This document shows, piece by piece, positions 12,885 to 23,242 of a stretch of DNA of 64,000 nucleotides. Location: positions 2,418,001 through 2,482,000 of the forward strand of contig CANSGD010001541.1 of NCBI GenBank assembly GCA_947645195.1, in the 5' to 3' direction. Position numbers and translations under genes: made by a program. The stretch is from Patellifolia procumbens. Its lineage: Eukaryota > Streptophyta > Magnoliopsida > Caryophyllales > Amaranthaceae. Positions within the stretch are counted from its first letter, which is position 1. The number at the start of each line of letters is the position of its first letter. The notes beneath the pieces were generated by a model. That model did not search any database. It was not told where the DNA came from and saw nothing but the letters and a program-made list of their open reading frames with translations.

Positions 12885-13456
12885 ACAACCTATAACGCTA
12901 GTCACTACTCCCACTGGGGCTAGGAAGTAAGCCCCACAACCCAAAGCGGCGAAGAACAAATAGAATTTACTACAAAAGCCGGCTAACGGGGGTATTCCTG
13001 CGTATGAGAACATAGTAATAGAGAAGGTAATAGCCGAAATAGGATTCGTTTTGGCTAGAGCGCCCAAATCCGCTATATATTTGACACGTGTTTGCCGTAA
13101 CGCTGAAACTATAGCGAATGCATCTATCGTCATTGATGTATAAATAAAGAGACCATTTAGTAGTGATTGAATTCCTTCTATGGTTCCACATGAGAAACCA
13201 GTACGAATATAACCTACATGTCCAATTGAACTATGAGCTAGAAGTCTTTTTACTTTCGTTTGGGCCATGGCGGCCAATGCTCCTAAGACCATAGAAGCAA
13301 TGTTGCAGAAAAAGAAGATTTGTTGCAATGTAGCTCCATAGGAACCATTAATAAAAACACGTAAAATATTAGCAGAAATAGATATTTTAGGCGCAATAGA
13401 AAAGAATGTTTTAACCGGGGTGGGTGAACCCTCATAGATATCAGGTGCCCACATAT
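12885..13456 (-). pseudogene. nad2: nad2 exon d, NUMT copy 1
   Basis: A 572-nt exon encoding the central transmembrane part of NAD2: MWAPDIYEGSPTPV, ISISANILRVFI, AMAQTKVKRLLA, then PPLAGFCSKFYLFFAALG and VTSVIGC. The frame is fully open. The exon begins with AT, completing a His codon whose first base ends exon c. Several codons are in the unedited state (for example HSSIGHVGYIRTG where the mature protein has Tyr and Cys/Ile), so this is genomic mitochondrial DNA and not a copy of edited mRNA. Compared with copy 2 it differs at only a few sites, two being CpG transitions. Confidence 0.93.
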
Positions 13457-15502
13457 ATAGAGTCAAAAAAGATATTGAGTCTGAAGGGGAGGGGGGGTTT
13501 TCTTCGGGGCTCGATAGATGGAATAGATAGGGCCCTAAAAGTTTTGAATTCGCCGCTAGGGAATTCACACGAAAGGGAACGAAGAATTCTCAACGAAAAA
13601 GGAGCTCTCTGAACCGAATGTGAAAGTTGTTTCCCATCAGACGGCTGTTCCCGTAACTCCACTCTTGACTTGGATTATATATCCAAAAAGGTCCGCTCTC
13701 GGCCATTCCACACGCTGCCTAGCCGAGGCGTGGTTATCTGAAGTGGATTCTCTCTTTTGTAGTAGATGCCGAACCTGCTGCTCTATTGACTAAGAAGGGA
13801 GCGGACGCCGCAGCTACATGGACCCCTTCCTTTCTGTTGTTGCCAGCGCTTTCCCGGGCCGAGCTGGAATTCTTTATTAAAAAGAGCAGGCAAAGCCCAA
13901 AGGCTGCTATCCCAATAGGCCAGCGAGCGGAACGAGGAGAAGGCCCGAAAATCATATCACCGCGGTCGAAAAAGCGTGTTCCCTTCTTTCTTTCGATAGA
14001 TTGACATTCTCGGTCTCCGAAAGCCCTTTTCTTCCTACGTCGAGCCTTTCCCTTAATGGTTAGAGAAAGCATTCTCTTATCTGTACTTGGCGGGCTTCCA
14101 GCCTTACTCAAATAGGGAGTGGGTTTGGTTTGAACATAGGCTCAAACATGATTTGAAGGGTCCTAGCTATGCCATGCAAAAAAAGAAAGAAAAAGACCAG
14201 ATACATCCTATCCCCTATATCGAACACTCATTCCTCTCTATTGATAGAAAGAAAGATCTTCGTCAAATACCGGACTTTGCCCTTTTTTTTAGGAATTCTT
14301 CATATCCAAGGCAGCTTACCACAAGCACCCCACCCCATACGACTAGTTGGGGGGGGGGGCTGTTCGCCCTTTGAATAAAACAAAGTAAGTAGTAAGGTAG
14401 CGTAAGCTACTTTCATTCTAAAGGAAATCGAAGAAGCAACCTTTAGTCAATAGGAGCCCTACTTTCCTCTTTGTGACCTCATCACTTCAATTCAAGCGCA
14501 AACCTATTTCTTAGTCATCGAGCGGAGCGCACCTTTGGTACTTCAGTCGTGTGAGTTCTTTGATAGTGACTTCTTTCCTTACTTATTCAAGTAAGTGAAT
14601 AGGAATTACCTTTGGTAAGGCGACGAAAGGCTACTTCAATCTAGGAAACTGCCGGAAACTCGAGAGGGTCGCCTTTGAAAGCGTTCGCCGGTAAGCGACA
14701 CTCCTTCCTTTTGATTATGTCGTGACGCTGACTGAATCCAATCCATAAACCCGGAAACGAAACAAAGTTCGTTCCCTTTTGTCAAGTAGGTAAAGTAGGC
14801 ATACGAACCACTTTAGCTTTTCCTTAGACTCTTTTGGAACAAAGCAAAGAAGAAGGCAGAATGAAGAAAGGAAAGGGACAAGGGCGGTCTTGCTTGGCGC
14901 GAAGGCTGCTGGTTCGGGGGTAGGGTACAGTACTAAAGGTCCTCGAACTTCCAGGCGGTTTTTCTTTTAGGCAGCTGTTTCCCGTCGGATCTCGCCAATA
15001 CAGCCTCCTATAGTTTTCGATACCGAGATATCTATTTTTTTCATTGTTCCCAGGGATTTTTGGGGTAATCTGCTCCCATACTGCAAACAGTAAAATCTGA
15101 ATTGAACCTTGTCGCTCTTGTTTCTTTCCTCGCGGGCAGGAAGCACACCAGCAGCGTGCATTGCGTGATTCTACTATGTTTTTTGCACTTGACTGGGTTG
15201 ACAGTTGACCGGAAGAGAACTTCGGTTCGCCCGGCCAGCACGCGGGCGGCGTGCGTATCATGTGTGACAACACTAGAGAGCGAGTGGCTCTTCTAGGCGG
15301 GCAGCTGTGTGACAACACTAGAGAGAAAGCGGCGCTTTCGTTTAACATGCTATGGTCTCAACGCCCTTACGAGGTAGTGATGAGTTTCACGCGCTCTAAA
15401 CCGGCCCGGCCCGCGAGCGGTTAGGAAGATTGGCCGCAATCTGAGCAGTACCACCCACCCTACCATACCACTTATAGGCGGTCGTCCGTCCTACAGCCGC
15501 CC
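13457..15502 (-). other. nad2 intron 3 (group II), NUMT copy 1
   Basis: Lies between exons c and d in cis. A domain V-like segment (agccgtctgatggg ... cggttcagag on the minus strand, about 13606-13652) is located near the 3' end. Long open frames in the intron (13734-14111 and 14824-15348, minus) are shared with copy 2 but resemble no protein family, and I treat them as intron sequence. Confidence 0.7.
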
Positions 15503-15663
15503 GAAAAGGAACTGCAGTGATCTTGAATAGGGATCTTACAGCGATAAAAAGAATCCCCATAAAAATACCACTAGATCGAACACCAGTTATTTCGTATCCG
15601 GTCAAAATCTTGGCTAATTGATCTAAATGGGTAGCTCCTGTAGACCCATAGATCATGGAACAA
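15503..15663 (-). pseudogene. nad2: nad2 exon c, NUMT copy 1 (first exon after the trans-splice)
   Basis: A 161-nt exon, the exact length of exon c in other angiosperms. It encodes QLAKILTGYEIT and SGIFMGILFIAV, ending KITAVPF. In plant mitochondria exons a-b and c-d-e are transcribed separately and joined by trans-splicing of intron 2, so absence of exons a-b here is normal. Upstream, a domain V (15712-15752) marks the 3' half of that split intron. trnY lies about 500 bp further upstream, the usual order in many angiosperm mitochondria. Confidence 0.87.
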
Positions 15664-16178
15664 ATAGGGTGGGTAGGCCCAACCACCACACTACATCTGT
15701 AGACACGAACCCCCCTCGTTACCGTACGTGCGACTCTCACCACATATGGCTCGCACAAAGACTCCTAAATCCATCTCGAGCCTTTTCTTCCACCTTTCCT
15801 CTCCAATCCTCGATCAAACTTGCGTTTTCCAGGTGCTCTGAAATGGGGGTCTTTCCTTCGCCTATCGTATGTATCGCCTTGGCTTCGTCCCGAACCAAGA
15901 CAAGTTGTACTTGCGAGCGCGTTCGTGTAGGAAGGCCGACCACTACATAAGCTAAAAGACTACGATTACAAGCCAAGTCGGAAGCGACTCGCTTCTATTC
16001 TCGTTGGGATTGGATATAGATGGAGAATCTATAGATCGTAGTAGTTCGCTAACCTCTCTAACTAACATACGATACAATTGAACTTCACGGCACGGCCAAA
16101 AGAAAGAGCTTCGCTCGGTTGGCCTTCCTCCGCTGACGAATGCCTTCTTTCTCTTCTCTGAAGTCTACAACAAACAAG
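15664..16178 (-). other. 3' half of trans-spliced nad2 intron 2, NUMT copy 1
   Basis: On the minus strand the segment ending at exon c contains gagcc-atatg-tggtgagagtcgcacgtacggt, a clear group II domain V. Copy 2 reads gccggatgcgg at the same site, so copy 1 has CpG-to-CpA and other changes in the conserved hairpin base. Confidence 0.7.
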
Positions 16179-16261
16179 TGGGAGAGGCAGGATTCGAACC
16201 TACATAGAAAAACTTCAACAGATTTACAGTCTGTCGCTTTTAACCACTCGGCCACTCTCCC
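16179..16261 (-). tRNA. trnY-GUA: tRNA-Tyr (GUA), mitochondrial, NUMT copy 1
   Basis: An 83-nt tRNA with a long variable arm (class II). The acceptor GGGAGAG pairs with CTCTCCC, the anticodon loop reads ctGTAaa, and the T-arm contains ggttcgaatcc. It sits upstream of nad2 exon c as in many plant mitochondrial genomes. It is probably not expressed in the nuclear setting. Confidence 0.93.
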
Positions 16262-16703
16262 CTTCCTGGACCGAGGCCCTCCTAAATGGGTTCTAAGAAG
16301 GAGGCAATTTGTTCGCTGAATCAATCAATAAGCTTATTGAGAAACTAATACTATTAGCTTAGCTAGCGTTTCGGGGGAATCTAGTCATTTAGTCAGTTCA
16401 TAACAATCTCTGTAAAGCAAGGGGCAAAGCTTCGTAGACAGCTTCCCTCTCATGTAGTCGTCGACCTTCTTCCCCAGCCCCCCTTCGTCGCTTTTGGCGA
16501 AGCTGCGAGCCTACTTAAATAGCTTACGCTTACTAAGCCTAGTCTACTAAAAAGGGGCTATAGCAAGCAAGCTTTCCCCCTTCCTTTGTTGTGGGTCGCG
16601 CCTTGCCTTACCGCAGGCACTGAATGAAATGAGTGGAGATCTTCCTTCCTCCTTGCTAATTACCAAGAACTTCGTTGCCACTAGTGGCGAAGAGAAATTC
16701 TAC
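16262..16703. other. NUMT copy 1, spacer left of the Ty3 element
   Basis: Mitochondrial spacer. Copy 2 matches up to 16537 and then jumps to the equivalent of 23063. So about 170 bp here, plus about 265 bp right of the retrotransposon, are absent from copy 2. No gene is seen. Confidence 0.7.
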
Positions 16704-16708
16704 CATCT
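16704..16708. repeat. Target-site duplication, left copy (catct)
   Basis: The 5 bp catct directly precede the TG of the left LTR and recur at 22799-22803 directly after the CA of the right LTR. This marks the retrotransposon insertion into mitochondrial-derived sequence. Confidence 0.9.
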
Positions 16709-17526
16709 TGATATGAATGTGACTCTATGAAAGAAACATTCAAGTGTACTCCAATGCAAAGGAATCTAGCTAATTGAAAGTCCGAAAATTGTAAGTGTTT
16801 ATGTGTTTATGTATTTGGGATATGGAAATTAAATCAATCACTCCTGAAAGATTTAATTAACTTTTAATCTCACTTAAAAAACTCATGGAATTAAGTAGAT
16901 TAATCACTCAATAATTATCACTCCTGAAAATTATTTAAATGGCACGAAATTAATTGACAAACAATTAAGCTCGAAAATATGACTCAAAGTTCTTAATATT
17001 TCACTGATTAAAATCGACTACATAGTCCCCTATTTATACTAGTACATCTCTAGTATGATAAGGAACCCTAACTCTATCTAAAAAGCAAGATAAAACTAAA
17101 TCCCTAGAATGAAGGGAAAGATAGAGATAGAGATAAGCAAGGATAACCATCTAAGGAAAATGATAGGTACTCGGCCTTATAATCTCCATTCCACACGCCT
17201 AAGCTTATCATTTTCTCTCCAAAATCAATCCTAATCACAATAGGAATTGGAACCCTACTAGAACTTGCATAGTTAACCGAATTAACCATATTTTCGGCCC
17301 TCTATGACAGTTTTTATTACATGAATAAAATGATTCAACAAAAGCAAATAAAAGAATCTAAAGACTACATATGGACGCCCCATATTAGCCACTTCAAGCT
17401 AGTTCATCCTCCCAAGCAAACATAGTCACAAAAGATCCATTGGCCTTGAGCTTGAATCCAAAGGTCTCAAGGACCAAGCAAATAGGCTCATCTCCAATGG
17501 TTGACTTTGGCTCTTGACTCATGTCA
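16709..17526 (-). repeat. 3' LTR of the Ty3/gypsy element
   Basis: 818 bp, TG...CA. On the minus strand it starts TGACATGAGTC immediately after the polypurine tract. Its first 130 bp or so also encode the last 44 codons of the integrase frame. Confidence 0.9.
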
Positions 17527-18640
17527 TTCTCCCCCTCTTCAAAAGAATTTGTCCTCAAATTTTCATCATCATAGTAAGGACTAAGATCTCCAACATTGAA
17601 GGTAGCACTCACACCTCCATACTCACTTGGAAGATCAATCTTGTAGGCACTATCTCCAATCACCTCAAGCACCTCAAAGGGACCATCAGCCCTAGGCATG
17701 AGTTTATTCTTCCTCTTGCTTGGGAACCTCTCCTTTCTCAAATGAATCCACACAAGATCGCCACTTTTGAACTTTGGTTGCCTTCTATGCTTGTTTGCTC
17801 TCTCCTTGTATTGAGTGTTCATCTTCTCTATTCTTGCCTTGACTTGCTCACATGTTTTCTTGAAGGTTTCGAACCTCTTCTTTGCATCAACATGAATTTC
17901 AGATTTGGTTAGCACAATAAAATCAATAGGAAGGAAAGGATTGATACCATAGACCACCTCAAATGGAGATTGAGAGGTAGTGGTTGAATGAGCTCGATTG
18001 TAAGCAAATTCAGCATGGGCTAGCTTCATATCCCAATCCTTTTGTGTCTTACTTACCAAGCCACGCAATAAAGCTCCAAGAGTCTTATTAGTTACTTCAG
18101 TTTGGCCATCAGTTTGAGGATGATGACTAGTACTGAAAAGTAACTTGGTTCCAACCATCTTCCACAAGCTCCTCCAAAAGTGACTTAGGAACTTGGAATC
18201 TCGATCACTAACAATACTTCTAGGGATGCCATGTAGGCGAATGATCTCCCTAAAGTACAAATCAGCAACATGTAGAGCATCATCAGTTTTATGCATAGGT
18301 ACAAAATGAGCCATCTTAGAGAAACGATCTACCACCACCATGATAACATCTTTTCCCCTTTGAGTTCTAGGCAACCCTACTATGAAATCTATACTCACAC
18401 TATCCCAAGGAGCATTAGGGACTGGTAATAGAGTGTATAGGCCTTAATGGAAGGTACTCTTGGCCCTTTGACAACTAGCACACCTACTAACCACCATATG
18501 AACATCTTTCACCATGTTAGGCCAATAGAAACTCTCACTCAATGTGTCTAGGGTCTTTTGAATGCCAAAATGGCCAGCCACGCCACCACTATGGACTTCC
18601 CTCACCAACAACTACCTCACGCCACTTTTAGGAACACAAA
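17394..18640 (-). pseudogene. Integrase region of the Ty3/gypsy polyprotein
   Basis: Integrase inserts the cDNA into host chromatin. The 334-codon open part (17394-18398) shows the DDE catalytic triad at residues D24 (VVVDRFSK), D65 (VSDRDSKF) and E101 (HHPQTDGQTEVTN), with 35 residues between the last two. Upstream, about 18470-18600, the HHCC zinc-binding segment is legible but separated by in-frame stops near 18443 and at 18609. Downstream, a GPY/F module begins with ADGPFEVLEVIGD and continues to ATFNVGDLSPY. No chromodomain is obvious. The frame passes through the polypurine tract into the 3' LTR and ends 133 bp inside it, a trait known for CRM chromoviruses. Lineage assignment is inference. 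Confidence 0.85.
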
Positions 18641-19196
18641 GCTTGTTCCCCTTAAACAGAAATCTGTCTTGCACTACATACATGCCATTAGGGTTAGTAA
18701 AAGAACTACAAAAATCATCATCTTTTACATACAATTCTTTCAAATGATCAAACCCTAAAATACGAGCATCAACCATGGTTAAGAGATAGGAACGCCTAGA
18801 AAGAGCATCAGCAACAACATTACTCTTTCCTTCTTTATACTTAGAAGAAAAAGTAAAAGATTGTAGGAATTCAACCCACTTGGCGTGCCTATAATTGAGC
18901 TTTTGTTGCCCATGGATGTGTTTGAGTGCCTCATGATCTGAATGAAGTATGAAAGGCTTTGGCCTTAAGTAATGAGACCAATGATCCAAGGCCCTTACAA
19001 TAGCATAAAACTCACGATCATAGTTGGAGTAATTGAGCTTGGCGCCACTCAATTTCTCACTAAAGTATGCAATAGGCCTCTTCTCTTGGATCAAAACAGC
19101 ACCTACGCTAATCCCACTTGCATCACACTCTACCTCGAACAACTTGTGAAAATCTGGCAAGGCAAGGATAGGGGCGTTGCAAAGGAGCCTCTTCAC
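18612..19196 (-). pseudogene. RNase H region of the Ty3/gypsy polyprotein
   Basis: RNase H degrades the RNA strand during reverse transcription. The stretch FEVECDASGISVGAVL holds the first catalytic Asp, YDREFYAIVRAL the Glu and LHSDHEALKHI the next Asp, followed by SNVVADALSRR. It is in the same frame as the RT segment but cut off by a stop at 19197-19199. The downstream stop is at 18609-18611. Both look like point mutations. Confidence 0.88.
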
Positions 19197-21236
19197 CTAT
19201 TCAAATGATCTTTGAGCTTGAGAGTTCCAAGAAAACTCTCCCTTCTTCATCAACTCTGTGATTGGAGCCATAACTGTTGAGAAGTTTCGAATGAACCTCC
19301 TATAAAAAGAAGCTAGGCCATGAAAACTTCTACACTCATGAGCATTGCTTGGCGCCAACCATGTGGAAATAGCTTTGACTTTTTCGGGATCAACATGTAC
19401 TCCATCCCTAGAAACAATATAGCCAAGAAAAGCAATACTAGGTACAAGAAAGTCACACTTTTCCATCTTTCCATACAGTTTTTGTTCTCTCAATTTTTCA
19501 AACAAAAGTCTTAAATGAGCCAAATGAGATTCAATACTAGTACTATACACAAGAATATCATCTAGATAGACACCAATAAATTTGTTAAGAAAGGGACGTA
19601 GTACCTCATTCATAAGCCTCATAAAAGAACTAGGAGCATTGCAAAGACCAAAAGGCATCACCATCCACTCATATAGACCTTGTTTGGTCTTAAAAGCAGT
19701 TTTCCCCTCATCTCCTTCTCTAATTCTCATTTGGTGATATCCACTCTTTAGGTCTATCTTTGAAAACACCAAAGCTCCATGTAACTCATCATGCATGTCC
19801 TCCAATCTAGGCATAGGAAAACGATACTTGATTGTGATGTTGTTGACGGCCCTACTATCAATGCACATCCTCCATGTACCATCCTTCTTAGGGACAAGAA
19901 GGGCAGGAACGGCGTATGGACTCATGCTTTCTCTCACATAGCCTCGTTCAATCAACTCTTCAATCTGTTTTTGTAGCTCCTTAGAAGCCATAGGATCGCA
20001 TCTATATGCTGGTTTGTTAGGCAAAGGTGCGCCTGGCACTAGATCAATAGCATGCTCAATCCCTCTCAAAGGTGGCAACCCTTGAGGCAACTCTTTTGGA
20101 AAGACATCCTCAAACTCCTCTATCAAAGCTGCAAGGTTAGGATTCTTCATAGAAACATCATTAGTTAAAGTACATTTAACAAATAAAGCATAACCATGAC
20201 CTTCTATTTCAACCTCCTTTTCGAACTCTTTGGGTGAAAGGAACAAACTTTGCTTGCTTTCATCCCTCTTCTTTGGCGCAATAGTGTTAGGAGACAAGGG
20301 CATAAGTCGAATCCTTTTGGATCCCATCAAAACAGAATACACATTGGTCTCCCCCGCATGAATAACCTTTCGATCAAATTGCCAAGGTCTACCAAGAAGA
20401 ATATGACAAGCACTCATAGGAAGAACATCACCCCACAACTCATCTTTGTAGCTACTAATCGAAAAAGAAACAAGGGCTTGTTTCTTAACCATCAAACCAG
20501 TCTTATCATCTAACCAAATCACCTTGTAAGGGCAAGGATGATCTCTAACCAACAAGTTCAACTTAGAGACCACATTAGATGCCACCACATTAGTGCAAGA
20601 TCCACTATCAATAATCACATTGCAAGAGAAATCACCAACTCTACATCTAGTATGAAAAAGATTTTCTCTTTGCTCATGATTAGGCGAATGAGCAACATGT
20701 AAAGTCCTCCTAATAACTCCAATCATCCTAGAGTCATCTTCAGCATAGGCATCTTCATCCTCATTCTCCTCACTCTCATGGTCACTCTCTACCACATAGT
20801 CATACATCCTCTCTTCCTCCTCAATGGTCATGTATTGTCTCATGGTTAAAGCTTTTCTAGTGGGACAATTCGCAGCAATATGACCCCTCCCTTGACACTT
20901 AAAACACTTCCTACTATCATCAAACTTCTCTCTAGAAACCACCAATTTAGGGCGCTCCCCCTTTTGTTCCCCCTTAGAAGGAATTTCTTTCTTTTCAAAG
21001 GTTTTGGAAGAAGATGGATAATTAGGGTTAGGGTTAAAGCTTTTGAAAGTGGTGTTTTTCCCCCCATAGGTTCTCTTATCCTCAAGTTCATGTCTTTTAA
21101 ACTTCAAAGCCAATTGACACACATCATCAAAGGTACTATAGTTGGCAATATCAATCTTTCTAGCAATAGATTTATGAAGACCTCCAATAAACCTAGCAAT
21201 CTTTTCTTGCTCAACCTCTTCATTACCACATAGCAA
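19197..21236 (-). pseudogene. Gag C-terminus, protease and reverse transcriptase of the Ty3/gypsy element
   Basis: 679 open codons. A CX2CX4HX4C zinc knuckle lies at residues 111-124 (CFKCQGRGHIAANC), an acidic hinge at 150-170, the retropepsin active site IIDSGSC at 208-214, and RT at about 400-600 with FSKIDLKSGYHQ, MPFGLCNAPSSF and YLDD at 557-560. Gag and pol are in one frame, as in many chromoviruses. The true N-terminal gag is in another frame (21104-21760) because of a small indel near 21240. Catalytic residues are intact, but the polyprotein as a whole is broken. Confidence 0.9.
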
Positions 21237-21760
21237 GCATAATTATCAAATTCCAAAGTATAATCATTCACACTCATAGAATCTTGAGTTAAATCACTCT
21301 TTTTCATGTATTGTCTTTGAATGAAATCACTTGGAATAAATCTCTCTTTCAACTTCTTTTTAAGCTTCTCCCAACTTTTAAGCTTAGGTTTTCCAAGTTT
21401 TGCCCTTTTTGCTTTTAGACTTTCTAACCAAATTCCAGCATATTTAGTTAGTCTAATAGTGCCAATTTTAAACTTTTTCTCATCATCAAATCCCCTATAT
21501 TCACATACCTTCTCAAGTTGTCTAATCCACTCAAGCAAATCTTCAGGATTTGCATTACCATCAAAATCATCCAATTTTATTCCCCTATCAACATCATAAG
21601 TGGATTTAACATTTTGCACAACCTCATGATCAGATTCATAATCAACATGATTAGGGTCGGTTTTCCTTCTAACAATATCATGCAAGGTTAAATGGGCGGT
21701 TTCCAACCTCCTAGCCCTAGCTATGTCCTCCTCAACACCAATACGTAAATCATGCATCAT
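21104..21760 (-). pseudogene. Gag N-terminal part of the Ty3/gypsy element
   Basis: 218 codons containing a plant retrotransposon gag fold (KLDDFDGNANPEDLLEWI, then SWEKLKKKLKERFIPSD). The frame leaves the gag sequence near 21240, where the second gag segment continues in a different frame. A small insertion or deletion explains this. The start lies about 210 bp downstream of the primer-binding site. Confidence 0.82.
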
Positions 21761-21960
21761 TTTTTCAAGTTTCTACACACTATACATGATTTAAAGCTTT
21801 AAACAACAACAAATAAGACACCCAAACACACAAAGTCACGCCAACAAGAATAGTAGTCAACCAACCATACAAGCCCAAATAAGGATCAATAACTAGAATT
21901 AACTAGTTTAGAATGCTTACCAAGAAAGTCGGACACTTTCTTTCCTCACCCTCCTGGAAA

Positions 21961-21971
21961 TCTGATACCAA
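21961..21971 (-). promoter_or_regulatory. Primer-binding site of the Ty3/gypsy element (tRNA-iMet type)
   Basis: On the minus strand TGGTATCAGA lies two bases inside the 3' end of the 5' LTR, matching the 3' end of initiator tRNA-Met, the usual primer of Ty3 chromoviruses. Confidence 0.85.
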
Positions 21972-21972
21972 T

Positions 21973-22798
21973 TGATATGAATGTGACTCTATGAAAGAAA
22001 CATTCAAGTGTACTCCAATGCAAAGGAATCTAGCTAATTGAAAGTCCGAAAATTGTAAGTGTTTATGTGTTTATGTGTTTATGTATTTGGGATATGGAAA
22101 TTAAATCAATCACTCCTGAAAGATTTAATTAACTTTTAATCTCACTTAAACCACTCCTGGAATTAAGTAGATTAATCACTCAATAATTATCACTCCTGAA
22201 AATTATTTAAATGGCACGAAATTAATTGACAAACAATTAAGCTCGGAAATATGACTCAAAGTTCTTAATATTTCACTGATTAAAATCGACTACATAGTCC
22301 CCTATTTATAATAGTACATCTCTAGTATGATAAGGAACCCTAACTCTATCTAAAAAGCAAGATAAAACTAAATCCTTAAAATGAAGGGAAAGATAAAGAT
22401 AGAGATAAGCAAGGATAACCATCTAAGGAAAATGATAGGTACTCGACCTTATCATCTCCATTCCACACGCCTAAGCTTATCATTTTCTCTCCAAAATCAA
22501 TCCTAATCACAATAGGAATTGGAACCCTACTAGAACTTGCATAGTTAACCGAATTAACCATATTTTCGGCCCTCTATGACAGTTTTTATTACATGAATAA
22601 AATGATTTAACAAAAGCAAATAAAAGAATCTAAAGACTACATATGGACGCCCCATATTAGCCACTTCAAGCTAGTTCATCCTCCCAAGCTAACATAGTCA
22701 CAAAAGATCCATTGGCCTTGAGCTTGAATCCAAAGGTCTCAACGACCAAGCAAATAGGCTCATCTCCAATGGTTGACTTTGGCTCTTGACTCATGTCA
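21973..22798 (-). repeat. 5' LTR of the Ty3/gypsy element
   Basis: 826 bp, TG...CA, with one extra gtttatgt unit compared with the other LTR. Followed on the plus strand by the duplication catct (22799-22803). Confidence 0.9.
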
Positions 22799-22803
22799 CA
22801 TCT

Positions 22804-23170
22804 TACCCAAAAACTACTCGGAGCCCAAAGAAAGTTCAGTCTACAAGAAGCTGGCAGAGCTTTAGCCATTCCATTGGACCATATCCATCTATCCTACCTA
22901 GACAGTCAGCCTTTTCTTGTTTGTTCTTCGAATGATGCCAGTGGAGACTAATTCCTTCCGGCTAATGAAGATACTACTTCAGTCTGCCCATTCATTCCCA
23001 GTGGATCCTTCTTCTCCCTAAGAATTGAACGAACCAAGTTCGCCTATACGATAGTGAGGAATAAAAACCAACAATCAACCTCCCACTTTTGATGTCCCAC
23101 GATTCAGCTAGTTTAGAAACGAAGTAGAAGGACGGGGGTCGCTAGGTCAGAAAAGCGATAACTAGAAATT
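22804..23170. other. NUMT copy 1, spacer right of the Ty3 element
   Basis: Mitochondrial spacer; continuity with 16262-16703 across the retrotransposon is inferred from the TSD. The part before about 23063 has no counterpart in copy 2. No gene is recognised. Confidence 0.65.
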
Positions 23171-23242
23171 ATCCCCAAGTAGGATTTGAACCTACGACCA
23201 GTCAGTTAACAGCCGACCGCTCTACCACTGAGCTACTGAGGA
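23171..23242 (-). tRNA. trnN-GUU: tRNA-Asn (GUU), plastid-type, NUMT copy 1
   Basis: 72 nt. The acceptor begins TCCTCAG, the D-arm is gctcagtggtagagc, the anticodon loop ctGTTaa and the T-arm aggttcaaatcct. The sequence is that of the plastid-derived trnN found in many plant mitochondria. The order trnC, trnN, trnY, nad2 c-e is a recurrent angiosperm mitochondrial cluster. Confidence 0.93.

Larger units (their letters stand above)
16709..22798 (-). mobile_element. Ty3/gypsy LTR retrotransposon (chromovirus, possibly CRM-type), two LTRs, coding region disabled
   Basis: A 6.09-kb element with LTRs at 16709-17526 and 21973-22798, both TG...CA, flanked by the 5-bp duplication catct. Reading on the minus strand, the primer-binding site just inside the 5' LTR is TGGTATCAGA, complementary to initiator tRNA-Met. 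The polypurine tract aagagggggagaa abuts the 3' LTR. Gene order gag, protease, RT, RNase H, integrase is that of Ty3/gypsy. One frameshift (near 21240) and three in-frame stops (19197, 18609, near 18443) disable it. By eye the LTRs differ by roughly 14 substitutions and one 8-bp indel, suggesting a fairly recent insertion. Confidence 0.93.

Noticed and set aside
13734..15348. Open frames of 125 and 174 codons inside nad2 intron 3
   Set aside because: They lie within a group II intron, overlap frames on the opposite strand, show no maturase or other domain, and differ between copies by frame-changing indels.
16709..22798. A functional autonomous retrotransposon
   Set aside because: At least three in-frame stops and one frameshift interrupt the polyprotein, although LTRs and catalytic motifs are well preserved.
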